The position numbers and the translations under genes were made by a program. Shown here piece after piece: positions 57,591 through 64,000 of a DNA stretch of 64,000 nt. The stretch's first letter is position 1; each line of letters opens with the position of its first letter. The stretch is from Paenibacillus abyssi (GTDB lineage: Bacteria > Bacillota > Bacilli > Paenibacillales > Paenibacillaceae): the NCBI RefSeq assembly GCF_014640295.1, contig NZ_BMGR01000002.1, positions 396,997 to 460,996 of the forward strand. Direction: 5' to 3'. Below the pieces are notes generated by a model. That model saw nothing but the letters and a program-made list of their open reading frames with translations, was not told the origin of the DNA and did no database searches.

Positions 57591-59621
57591 CTATTCCTGC
57601 GTTTCAACAGTCCATACGTCTCCGTCATTGCTAACATCAAAACCAAGTGACCGTAAAAATTCAATCGGCACATACGCGCGCTCACCGATCGACAGCAGCT
57701 TGGCCGACTGTCCATCAAATAGCGCTTTGTAACCCCGCTCGAGCATAAGCTCATTGTCCGTTGGCGACTGAGTCGGATCTCCATCCGCTGCAGGGCTCGC
57801 TGCACCGCTCTGAACGGTATAGGTACGCTGCAGCCCATTCCATGTTACGCCATAGCCGTGCTGTGTGAGGGCATTTAAATCCACATAAAGCTGATTTCGA
57901 TAATTGACCATCGGATACTGCTTATCATCCCACTGCAGGCTGCCCGCAGTCTCGCTATAACGAATGAACTCACTACGGATCGGCTGTCCAACCCGGATCT
58001 TCTTATTCACTTCGCCATTCTCCAGCGCAAGCTGTCCTTCTACGAGGACGTATTCAATGCCCTCTGACGGCAATTCGGGCTGCTCCACGGTTGAACGGTC
58101 AGTAATCGTATCATAATTGAAAATGACGATATCCGCGTCCTTCCCTTTGGCGATCCTTCCTTTCTTCTGCAATGCCGGTGCTTGCTTTTCGAGCCGCTGC
58201 GCCGGCTGCAGGGAAAGCTTCTCGATCGCCTCCATTAACGAAATGGCCTGCTTCTCCCTTGCATACACACCTATTGTCCGTGCAAAAGTCCCCGAAGCAC
58301 GCGGATGATTGTTATGCCCCGGCTCCAGTATCGCGTCACTTCCGATCATGACAACCGGATGCTTGAGCGCATCGATAACATCCTGCTCCGGGATGGCGTA
58401 GGCAACCGCAAGCTTGCCTTCCTTTTGATAACGCTTGAACGATTCTTCGGTCAGCCTCTCATCCGTTCCCGCGATTTGCAGGTCGTTGTATGAAATACGG
58501 AACCGCTCCTGCCATCCTTCATCAAAGCGTGCCGAATTGAGATAAGTCCCCCAGAAATCATACGGATAGACGCAAGCGGTAATATCAAGCCCTTTAGCAA
58601 GCGCCTCGTCAATCATCGCCAGCGATTCCTTCATGGAGAACGTACCGCCTGTACTATTGATATGATCGATATGTACCGCCGCACCGGAATCCACTGCATG
58701 ACCGATAATTTCGTTCATTGTCTCCACATTGGTACCGGGTTCTTCCATGTCCGAATACCGCCCGTGGAAATAGACGGGAACATTATATTCATGGGCTAAC
58801 TGCATCAGCGGCAGCACTTCTTCATGCGTAATTCCCGGTACATACTCAAAGCTGAACGATATGCCAAGCGCGCCGTTGTTCAGCGCATTCTCCGCCTGTT
58901 CAGTCAACTTCTTGCTCTGCTCGGGAGTTGCCGCATCATAACGCCCCAATTTGAATTGATTGCGTGCCTGGGTATAAAAGAATGAAGCCCCAAAGTGAAC
59001 GGGCGGCTTGTCCCGCTCATAATATCCATACCATTTCTCAGGTGTTGACGTACCGCCGTGCATCGCGATATTTGACGTTACACCATCGGCTATTTTATTC
59101 CATACGCCAAGCGGATTCGGATCATAGGATAAATTATCGATAAATCCCGGCGCGACGACTAAGCCTGTTGCATCGATGACCCGGTCGCCTTTCAGCGGTT
59201 TTGACGTCACAACTTCAATCGTGTCTCCGCTGATTCCTACATTCATGCCCTCTTTATCCAGCTTTGTCTCCGGATTGATGACGCGGCCGTTCGAAATGAC
59301 AATGTCGTATACTTTATTCAACTCCGCTTCGGTTGCTTCTTCTTCCGGGTCCGCAGTCCCTTCCTGTTCGGCCTGATTACCGTTGCTGCCGCCGTTGCCG
59401 CCACTGTTAACCGGGTCCTCAACATCACTGCCTCCGGTACTGGCATTGCCGTTATCTTCAGCGATCTGATTTCCCGGCCCACTGCCCGGATTTTGCCCCT
59501 GGTCTCCGAATAGCGACCAGATCATAAAACCGGCAAAGATCGCCACCAATACTGCGGCGATCGCCAGAATACCGCGGAATGGCCTGCGCCCGTTCCTTGA
59601 TTGTCGATTTTGGTTATCCAT
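57591..59621 (-). CDS. Membrane-anchored amidohydrolase (D-aminoacylase-like) with stalk domain
   Basis: This 676-residue protein has a basic N-terminus, one span (about 17-37), a Gly/Asn/Glu-rich linker (40-100), an amidohydrolase domain (about 103-575) and a C-terminal Cu-amine-oxidase-N1-type stalk (QLYVDLNALTQHGYGVTWNG; AYVPIEFLRSLGFDVSNDG). Typical members have APGFIDxHxH; here the segment reads APGFIDNLSYDPNP, so the first metal-binding His pair is absent. FHGRYSD, VHIDHINSTGG and MIGSDAILEPGHNNHP remain. It probably processes D-amino-acid derivatives at the cell surface, if active. It directly follows the CBS gene (TAA then ATG). Confidence 0.8.
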   Translation of the reverse strand: MDNQNRQSRNGRRPFRGILAIAAVLVAIFAGFMIWSLFGDQGQNPGSGPGNQIAEDNGNASTGGSDVEDPVNSGGNGGSNGNQAEQEGTADPEEEATEAELNKVYDIVISNGRVINPETKLDKEGMNVGISGDTIEVVTSKPLKGDRVIDATGLVVAPGFIDNLSYDPNPLGVWNKIADGVTSNIAMHGGTSTPEKWYGYYERDKPPVHFGASFFYTQARNQFKLGRYDAATPEQSKKLTEQAENALNNGALGISFSFEYVPGITHEEVLPLMQLAHEYNVPVYFHGRYSDMEEPGTNVETMNEIIGHAVDSGAAVHIDHINSTGGTFSMKESLAMIDEALAKGLDITACVYPYDFWGTYLNSARFDEGWQERFRISYNDLQIAGTDERLTEESFKRYQKEGKLAVAYAIPEQDVIDALKHPVVMIGSDAILEPGHNNHPRASGTFARTIGVYAREKQAISLMEAIEKLSLQPAQRLEKQAPALQKKGRIAKGKDADIVIFNYDTITDRSTVEQPELPSEGIEYVLVEGQLALENGEVNKKIRVGQPIRSEFIRYSETAGSLQWDDKQYPMVNYRNQLYVDLNALTQHGYGVTWNGLQRTYTVQSGAASPAADGDPTQSPTDNELMLERGYKALFDGQSAKLLSIGERAYVPIEFLRSLGFDVSNDGDVWTVETQE

Positions 59622-60095
59622 TTATGCCTCCTGCCCAAGTGCAAGAGAATCATCGGCAGAAGCTGCGGCGGACTCATCCGCCATTCCCGTACCTCTCATC
59701 ATGACCTTCGCACAATAATCAATAATATCGCTTCTGCGGACAATTCCAATAAAGCGGTTCATATCATCGACCACCGGAACAAAATTCTGGACTTTGGCCA
59801 GGGAGATCAAATCTACCATGTTTGCATCGATCTGCACCGCGCGATTCTGAATGCGCAGCGGCACATCCGCCAGCTTCACACGATGGGCCTGATCAAAGGT
59901 GACGTCTGGACGATTCTTCATATACCAGAGCAGATCCCCTTCGGTGACCGTACCACAATAGCTTCCATTGTTATCTAATATAGGAACTGCGGTATAACGA
60001 TGATACTCCATGCGCTCTAACGTTTGACGCAGTGTCGCTTCGTTGGTGACGCATATGACTTCCTGCTTAGGCAATAAGAAAAAAGCAATATTCAT
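59622..60095 (-). CDS. CBS-pair protein (CbpB/DarB-like)
   Basis: This 157-residue protein has two CBS motifs: EATLRQTLERMEYHRYTAVP then GTVTEGDLLWYMKN, and VDLISLAKVQNFVPVVDD then GIVRRSDIIDYCAK. MNIAFFLLPKQEVICVTNEA resembles the N-terminus of the CbpB/DarB family, which bind c-di-AMP and control (p)ppGpp synthesis via Rel. The C-terminal tail is Ala/Ser-rich. It is cotranscribed with the amidohydrolase; its stop abuts the next start. Confidence 0.78.
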   Translation of the reverse strand: MNIAFFLLPKQEVICVTNEATLRQTLERMEYHRYTAVPILDNNGSYCGTVTEGDLLWYMKNRPDVTFDQAHRVKLADVPLRIQNRAVQIDANMVDLISLAKVQNFVPVVDDMNRFIGIVRRSDIIDYCAKVMMRGTGMADESAAASADDSLALGQEA

Positions 60096-60124
60096 TTGTT
60101 GGTGCCACTCCGTTTCCCCTTGAG

Positions 60125-61171
60125 TTACGGCTGAACAACCTCTGATACCGGCAGTGATTGAGCAGGCCGCTTGGTTTGATGTGGATCAGGTATCGGCAGT
60201 TGCGCTTTGGTCAGCGAGTCGTTCATCCAGCTGTTAATCCACGATTTCGCTTTTTCCAGATCGGCTTCATCAAGATAATAGTACCACAGTCCATTACTGC
60301 TGGAACGCCTTCCCTCTCCCTTGAGGGTATGACTGTAAAGGGTTCGATCGCCTGTCTTCACCATGGACTTGGCAAGATCAATCATATCATCAGGTGCCAG
60401 GTCGGTTGTGAAATTGTCGCCCATAATATCGATCAACTGTGGGATTTTTGTCCATTGGCCGAATTCGGTCGCTTTATCCAGCAGGGCAGTAATGAAAATC
60501 TGATGACGCTGCGTTCGGCTTACATCTCCGCCCACATCCTCACGATATCGGACGTAATTAAGGGCATCTTTTCCATTATATCGATTTTGTCCCGCTTTTA
60601 CCACAAACTTCTCGTGATAGGGGTCATCATTGACCAGATCCTTCTCAATCGGCAGCGCTATGCCGCCCATGGCGTCAATGACGTCCCGGAAGCCTTCAAA
60701 ATTAATCGCTGCATAATGATCCAATCTAGTATCAAACAATTTTTCTACGGTCTCTATCGCCAACTTTGCTTTTCCATAGACATAGGCATGCGTAATTTTA
60801 TCGCCTTTTGCTCTGCCGGGGATTTCAACGTAGGAATCACGGGGAATCGATACCATCAGCATCATTCGGTCTACCGGTCTAACGACCGTATAAATCATTG
60901 TATCAGACCGACCCCGCTCGTGGCCGCGTTGATCGATGCCAAGCAGCAGGAGTGAGAACGGCTTCTTATCTTCTTTATGACTGACTTGTGCTGGCTCGCG
61001 GCCCTCCAAGGTTTTGTAAGATTTCTCTAATTTTTTCTGTACATCTGCAGACAAAAACGTATCAAATGCCCATAAGGCGATAGCTGAACGATTCAAATAG
61101 CCGATAGTCCCTGTTAACAGCACAATTGCGGCGATTGCAGTAAGCCACTTATGCTTTTTTAAGATACGCAT
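60125..61171 (-). CDS. LytR-CpsA-Psr (LCP) family wall polymer ligase
   Basis: This 348-residue protein starts at ATG 61171 (MRILKKHKWLTAIAAIVLLT) with one N-terminal span and an extracellular LCP domain: FSLLLLGIDQRGHERGRSDTMI, MLMVSIPRDSYVEIPG, HAYVYGKAKLAIETVEKLF, VRYREDVGGDVSRTQRHQIFI. The Asp and Arg residues of the active site are present. LCP enzymes transfer teichoic acids or polysaccharides from lipid carriers to peptidoglycan. A longer frame to 61243 adds an unlikely N-terminus. It is a single gene. Confidence 0.92.
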   Translation of the reverse strand: MRILKKHKWLTAIAAIVLLTGTIGYLNRSAIALWAFDTFLSADVQKKLEKSYKTLEGREPAQVSHKEDKKPFSLLLLGIDQRGHERGRSDTMIYTVVRPVDRMMLMVSIPRDSYVEIPGRAKGDKITHAYVYGKAKLAIETVEKLFDTRLDHYAAINFEGFRDVIDAMGGIALPIEKDLVNDDPYHEKFVVKAGQNRYNGKDALNYVRYREDVGGDVSRTQRHQIFITALLDKATEFGQWTKIPQLIDIMGDNFTTDLAPDDMIDLAKSMVKTGDRTLYSHTLKGEGRRSSSNGLWYYYLDEADLEKAKSWINSWMNDSLTKAQLPIPDPHQTKRPAQSLPVSEVVQP

Positions 61172-61353
61172 CGTAAACGCCTGTCTCCAATCCTCTTTAT
61201 CTATATAAACGACTTCCCTATATTCTAAACGGGGCAAAACCATTGTAAGCTACAGGATCTGATCTTTTTGCTGTGGCAGTATAGGCAGCTAGTTGGCATA
61301 CTTGGCCAGCATGGCGAATACAAATGCGGTAAGATATCCATGCAAGGGAAAGG

Positions 61354-61710
61354 ATGGTCGTTATGCACGGACCTCAATTGCCCAAATCCTCCACTGGATT
61401 GGATCCTAAAGCAGCGGGGCTTTTATGTTACCTGGGCAGCTTTGTAACCGGCATTATTTTCCTGATGATCGAAAAAAACAGCCGGTTTGTAAAATTCCAT
61501 GCCATGCAATCGATTGTTGTGACCGCCACACTCTTTGTCATCCATTTTTTGCTTGGCATCATTCCATTTATCGGGTGGCTGATCAGCCTGTTCATTACGC
61601 CGTTGGCATTTATTCTTTGGATTGTATTGATGCTGACAGCACTGCAGGGCAAATGGTTCAAGCTGCCGATCATCGGCGATTTTGCGGAGCAGCAGGCTGA
61701 CAAGTTTTAA
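61354..61710 (+). CDS. DUF4870 family small membrane protein
   Basis: This 118-residue protein has three predicted membrane spans: LDPKAAGLLCYLGSFVTGII, FHAMQSIVVTATLFVIHFLL and PFIGWLISLFITPLAFILWIV. The pattern NSRFVKFHAMQS is typical of the DUF4870/YrvD-like family. The start is ATG 61354, with ATG 61363 possible; both are near AAGGGAAAGG. Function is unknown. It is on the plus strand, opposite its neighbours. Confidence 0.82.
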   Translation: MVVMHGPQLPKSSTGLDPKAAGLLCYLGSFVTGIIFLMIEKNSRFVKFHAMQSIVVTATLFVIHFLLGIIPFIGWLISLFITPLAFILWIVLMLTALQGKWFKLPIIGDFAEQQADKF

Positions 61711-61808
61711 TCTTCTTAGTGTAACCATTACAGCCATTGCAATACCGTTTCCAAAAGAAAAACAAACAAAAAAACCAGCCGGCGGACCGGCTGGTTTCTC
61801 GATTACTG

Positions 61809-62093
61809 CTATTCCGTTGTGTAAGGCAGCAATGCTACTTGACGCGAACGTTTAATCGCGATTGTCAACGCACGTTGATATTTCGCGCTTGTTCCCGTTA
61901 CACGGCGAGGCAAGATTTTGCCACGCTCACTGATAAACTTTTTGAGCAACTCAATGTCTTTATAGTCAATGTGAGTAATTTTGTTCACAGTGAAGAAACA
62001 TACTTTGCGACGCTTGTTGCGTCCGCCTTTACGACCGCCGAATTTGCGTTCTGGACGCTCATCGCCGCCGTTATCTCTTTGCTTGAAAGCCAT
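61809..62093 (-). CDS. rpsR: 30S ribosomal protein S18
   Basis: This 94-residue protein starts at ATG 62093 ([16 protein letters not shown]) after GGAGG; an upstream ATG at 62108 overlaps that site. [26 protein letters not shown] and the C-terminal [20 protein letters not shown] are canonical. The acidic/basic N-terminal extension is typical of Paenibacillus. It is cotranscribed with rpsF and ssb. Confidence 0.97.
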   Translation of the reverse strand: MAFKQRDNGGDERPERKFGGRKGGRNKRRKVCFFTVNKITHIDYKDIELLKKFISERGKILPRRVTGTSAKYQRALTIAIKRSRQVALLPYTTE

Positions 62094-62144
62094 GGTCATG
62101 TCCTCCATTTCGTCGAAATTTTAAATTCTAGGCGCCCTTCTGCA

Positions 62145-62666
62145 TTAGAACGGCAAATCATCTTCCGAGATATCGATTGGACGTCCGTCATCTGAAAACG
62201 GATCGTTGTTGGTATTCCGCGAAGTATTGCCGGATCGGCCACCGCCATACGAATTCCCGCCGCCTGCATTTGATCCACCGCTGTAACCGCCGCCGCTTCC
62301 GCCTGCATAACCTCCGCCTGACTCTTCACGCGAGCCGCCATCACGATTACCGGACTCCAAGAAACGAACATTGTCTGCGATGACTTCCGTCACATAGACA
62401 CGCTTACCTTCGTTATTCTCGTAGTTCCGTACCTGGATACGGCCTTCAACCGCTGTTAAACGGCCTTTGCGTAAATAATTGGCACAAGTTTCGGCGAGCT
62501 GCCGCCACGTCACGATAGGGATAAAATCCGCTTCACGTTCACCTTGGCCGCTCGTAAATGGCCGATCAACCGCAAGCGTGAATTGGGTTACCGCCACGCC
62601 GGATGGAGTGTATCTCATCTCGGGATCCTTCGTAAGTCTGCCTATCAGAATAACACGGTTCAACAT
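62145..62666 (-). CDS. ssb: Single-stranded DNA-binding protein
   Basis: This 173-residue SSB has an OB fold ([40 protein letters not shown]), a Gly/Ser/Asn-rich linker (about 115-160) and the acidic tip SEDDLPF that binds partner proteins. Its place between rpsF and rpsR is canonical. Confidence 0.97.
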   Translation of the reverse strand: MLNRVILIGRLTKDPEMRYTPSGVAVTQFTLAVDRPFTSGQGEREADFIPIVTWRQLAETCANYLRKGRLTAVEGRIQVRNYENNEGKRVYVTEVIADNVRFLESGNRDGGSREESGGGYAGGSGGGYSGGSNAGGGNSYGGGRSGNTSRNTNNDPFSDDGRPIDISEDDLPF

Positions 62667-62705
62667 CGATTATCGCCTCCCAATCGAACAACATCCTCGT
62701 GTGGA

Positions 62706-62990
62706 TTAAGCTACGTCTCTGACGATCATGTGACGGATGATTTCATCCGTAATCTTCATGACGCGGTCTAATTCAGCAACAACTTCATTCGTTGCATTGA
62801 AATGTACCAGGACATAAATCCCGTCACGAATCTTATTGATCTCATACGCAAGACGGCGTTTACCCATCAGATCGGTTTTAGTAACCTCTCCGCCGTTGTT
62901 GATGATGCCTTCGAATTTTTCGACGATCGCTTGAACAGCTTCCTGTTCAGCTTCAGGACGAATAATGAACATCACTTCATATTTGCGCAT
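62706..62990 (-). CDS. rpsF: 30S ribosomal protein S6
   Basis: This 94-residue protein reads MRKYEVMFIIRPEAEQEAVQ and later GKRRLAYEINKIRDGIYVLV, typical of S6. The start has AAGGAGGTGAAAC just upstream. It is first in the rpsF-ssb-rpsR operon, preceded by a promoter and a structured leader. Confidence 0.97.
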   Translation of the reverse strand: MRKYEVMFIIRPEAEQEAVQAIVEKFEGIINNGGEVTKTDLMGKRRLAYEINKIRDGIYVLVHFNATNEVVAELDRVMKITDEIIRHMIVRDVA

Positions 62991-63093
62991 ATTGTTTCAC
63001 CTCCTTTTGGACTAAGCGGCTCCCTGGGGGAGCAAGGAGCGAGAGCTAACTCGCATACCATAATACTATACCAAATCACGACCTTCATGACAA
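62991..63093 (-). promoter_or_regulatory. rpsF promoter and likely S6:S18 leader
   Basis: TTGTCA (63093-63088) and TATAGT (63070-63065) lie 17 bp apart on the minus strand. The leader then contains a GC-rich hairpin (GCTCCCCCAGGGAGCCGC region) and a GAGTTAGCTC stem before the S6 start. Many bacteria autoregulate this operon through an S6:S18-binding leader; the resemblance is by position and structure only. Confidence 0.55.
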
Positions 63094-63256
63094 GTACTAC
63101 TTGACAGCGGCGCTGACTTTCTCCTTATGGATCATCTCCCCCTCCCCTAACAGGAACTGTTATTCATGCTTTCCCCTTATTCCGCTAACAATAGATATGG
63201 TGAAAGGTACAGCTCACCCTGTACACATCAGCTGCTGAATAAGGAGGATCTATACG

Positions 63257-63439
63257 ATGGGTGAATGGACTGAGTTCGAACCGGGCGACAGAGCGCCAAA
63301 TGACGGTGTCTACATCGAAATCGGAGAGCGCGCTTTCCACATGGGCATCGAGAACCCCAAAAAAGTTGAGCTTCGCAAAGGGGAGCGGTTTCCCGATACC
63401 TCTAACCACAATCGCAAGTGGAAAAAAATGAAGCACTAA
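63257..63439 (+). CDS. yjzC: YjzC-like small protein
   Basis: This 60-residue protein (MGEWTEFEPGDRAPNDGVYI then EIGERAFHMGIENPKKVEL) matches the YjzC family found across Bacillus and Paenibacillus. AAGGAGGATC lies eight bases before the start. Function is unknown; B. subtilis yjzC has been linked to sporulation-related expression. It is monocistronic. Confidence 0.82.
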   Translation: MGEWTEFEPGDRAPNDGVYIEIGERAFHMGIENPKKVELRKGERFPDTSNHNRKWKKMKH

Positions 63440-63489
63440 TGAAAATGATTAAGGCAGGTATAGAAAACTCAGATTAGCGCATCCTATAA

Positions 63490-63720
63490 GTGACGGTGTT
63501 AAAGAGAGGTGTGGTTCCGTTGAACCTGATGGCGCAACAACCGCAAGAGGATGTTATCCACTCAGCATAGAACCGGAGGGATGTGCCAAAGACACTTGTC
63601 TGTAACACATGCATCGTATGGAAGCGATGACCTAGGTTTCTGACCAGCTAGCAGTGTGAGATGTAGACTCGTTCCAAACTAAATCACCGTCGAAAAAGGA
63701 CTCGCAAGAGTCCTTTTTTT
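63490..63720 (+). ncRNA. Candidate structured non-coding RNA (about 200-230 nt)
   Basis: GACGGTG at 63492-63498 is complementary to CACCGTC at 63685-63691, closing a 200-nt domain. Inside are perfect hairpins such as GGTTC-CGTT-GAACC and CATCG-loop-CGATG, and an intrinsic terminator (AAAGGACTC-GCAA-GAGTCCTTT, then T) follows at 63695-63719. No protein family matches; a 16-codon frame inside is the only ORF. I could not assign a known family (6S, SRP, RNase P and tmRNA do not fit). Confidence 0.45.
63695..63719 (+). terminator. Intrinsic terminator of the candidate RNA
   Basis: Nine-base-pair stem AAAGGACTC/GAGTCCTTT with a GCAA tetraloop followed by TTTT. Confidence 0.8.
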
Positions 63721-63741
63721 CATGGGACACTTCATAAAAAC

Positions 63742-63771
63742 AAAAAAACGGCCTCCGCATGAGAGCCGTTT
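63742..63771 (-). terminator. Terminator after tRNA-Ser
   Basis: On the minus strand AAACGGC-TCTCATGCGGAG-GCCGTTT followed by TTTTG, 13 bp after the tRNA 3' end. Confidence 0.75.
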
Positions 63772-63784
63772 GTTCTTGTATGTA

Positions 63785-63875
63785 TGGCGGAAAGGGTGGG
63801 ATTCGAACCCACGCACGCCGTGAGACGCCTAGCTGATTTCGAGTCAGCCCCCTTGGGCCACTTGGGTACCTTTCC
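63785..63875 (-). tRNA. tRNA-Ser (CGA anticodon)
   Basis: The minus strand from 63875 reads GGAAAGG (acceptor), a D arm with AAGTGGCCCAAGGGG, an anticodon arm GCTGA-CTCGAAA-TCAGC with anticodon CGA (codon UCG), a long variable arm (AGGCGTCTCACGGCGT) as in class II serine tRNAs, T arm GTGGGTTCGAATCCCAC, the matching CCTTTCC acceptor, discriminator G and encoded CCA. All stems pair. Confidence 0.95.
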
Positions 63876-63944
63876 ATTTCCGCAGCGATTATCATTTTAA
63901 CACATGCCAACAACCGATGCAAGCAGATTTTATCATGATGTCGT

Positions 63945-64000
63945 TGTTCTGTGATAATGTCACCCCATAACTGTTCTGAGATAATGTCACCATGGGACAG
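63945..64000. repeat. Two tandem 20-bp repeats at the window edge (possible IS end)
   Basis: TGTTCTGTGATAATGTCACC (63945) and TGTTCTGAGATAATGTCACC (63972) differ at one position and have a 27-bp period. Repeated terminal motifs starting TG are typical of IS21-family ends, so an insertion sequence may begin here. No transposase is visible. Confidence 0.4.

Noticed and set aside
1..64000. CRISPR array to accompany the csd1 fragment
   Set aside because: I saw no regularly spaced 28-37-bp repeats anywhere in the window.

Overview
The window looks like the origin-proximal region of a Paenibacillus-like, spore-forming Firmicute. The support is the conserved block rpsF-ssb-rpsR, yybS-gdpP-rplI-dnaB, purA, walR-walK-yycH-yycI-yycJ-htrA-rlmH, several CotF-type spore coat proteins, strong AGGAGG ribosome binding sites, and roughly balanced GC. 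This is inference from gene content; no 16S gene is present.

Layout. From about 40.5 to 63.9 kb is a conserved core, almost all on the minus strand: tRNA-Ser, ribosomal proteins with SSB, an LCP cell-wall ligase, a CBS protein, a membrane-anchored amidohydrolase, the c-di-AMP phosphodiesterase GdpP, the replicative helicase, PurA, an M23 endopeptidase and the WalRK cell-wall stress system, ending at rlmH (39.8-40.3 kb). From 16.3 to 39.8 kb, downstream of rlmH, is an accessory region. From 0 to 16 kb are individually recognisable genes (catalase, coat operon, threonine synthase, sulfite reductase, RlmN and others) with no obvious common theme.

Main discovery. The last codons and stop of rlmH (RGEPYHK-stop) carry the 15-bp sequence CCGTATCATAAGTGA. 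It closely resembles the insertion site that staphylococcal SCC cassettes use at the same end of the same gene (orfX/rlmH, next to walRK and yycHIJ). Four more copies lie downstream at about 36.30, 35.35, 29.86 and 16.31 kb. Each of these four is a head-to-head pair of 15-bp half-sites separated by exactly 4 bp, although one half at 35.36 kb is badly decayed. They divide the accessory region into segments: (i) a three-gene operon sce7726 (PD-(D/E)XK-like nuclease), sce7725 and a RES-domain NAD+ phosphorylase-type toxin, looking like a defence or conflict cassette; (ii) a nucleotidyltransferase whose C-terminus has become the RlmH tail EPYHQ; (iii) the araB-araD-araA operon with its regulator AraR; (iv) a longer segment with an arabinofuranosidase-ABC transporter operon, a LacI regulator, a GGDEF-EAL protein, an RNA helicase, and remnants of a type I-C cas8c/csd1 gene and an ImmA/IrrE gene. 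I read this as a series of SCC-like cassettes at rlmH, including metabolic cargo reminiscent of ACME. No ccr recombinase is visible, so any mobilising enzyme would have to act in trans or lie elsewhere.

How the genes work together. The arabinofuranosidase and sugar ABC importer (segment iv) would supply L-arabinose to AraA, AraB and AraD (segment iii), under LacI-type and AraR control with visible operators. In the core, WalK/WalR with YycH and YycI control wall metabolism, while M23, LCP and HtrA act at the envelope. GdpP and a CBS protein probably connect to c-di-AMP signalling.
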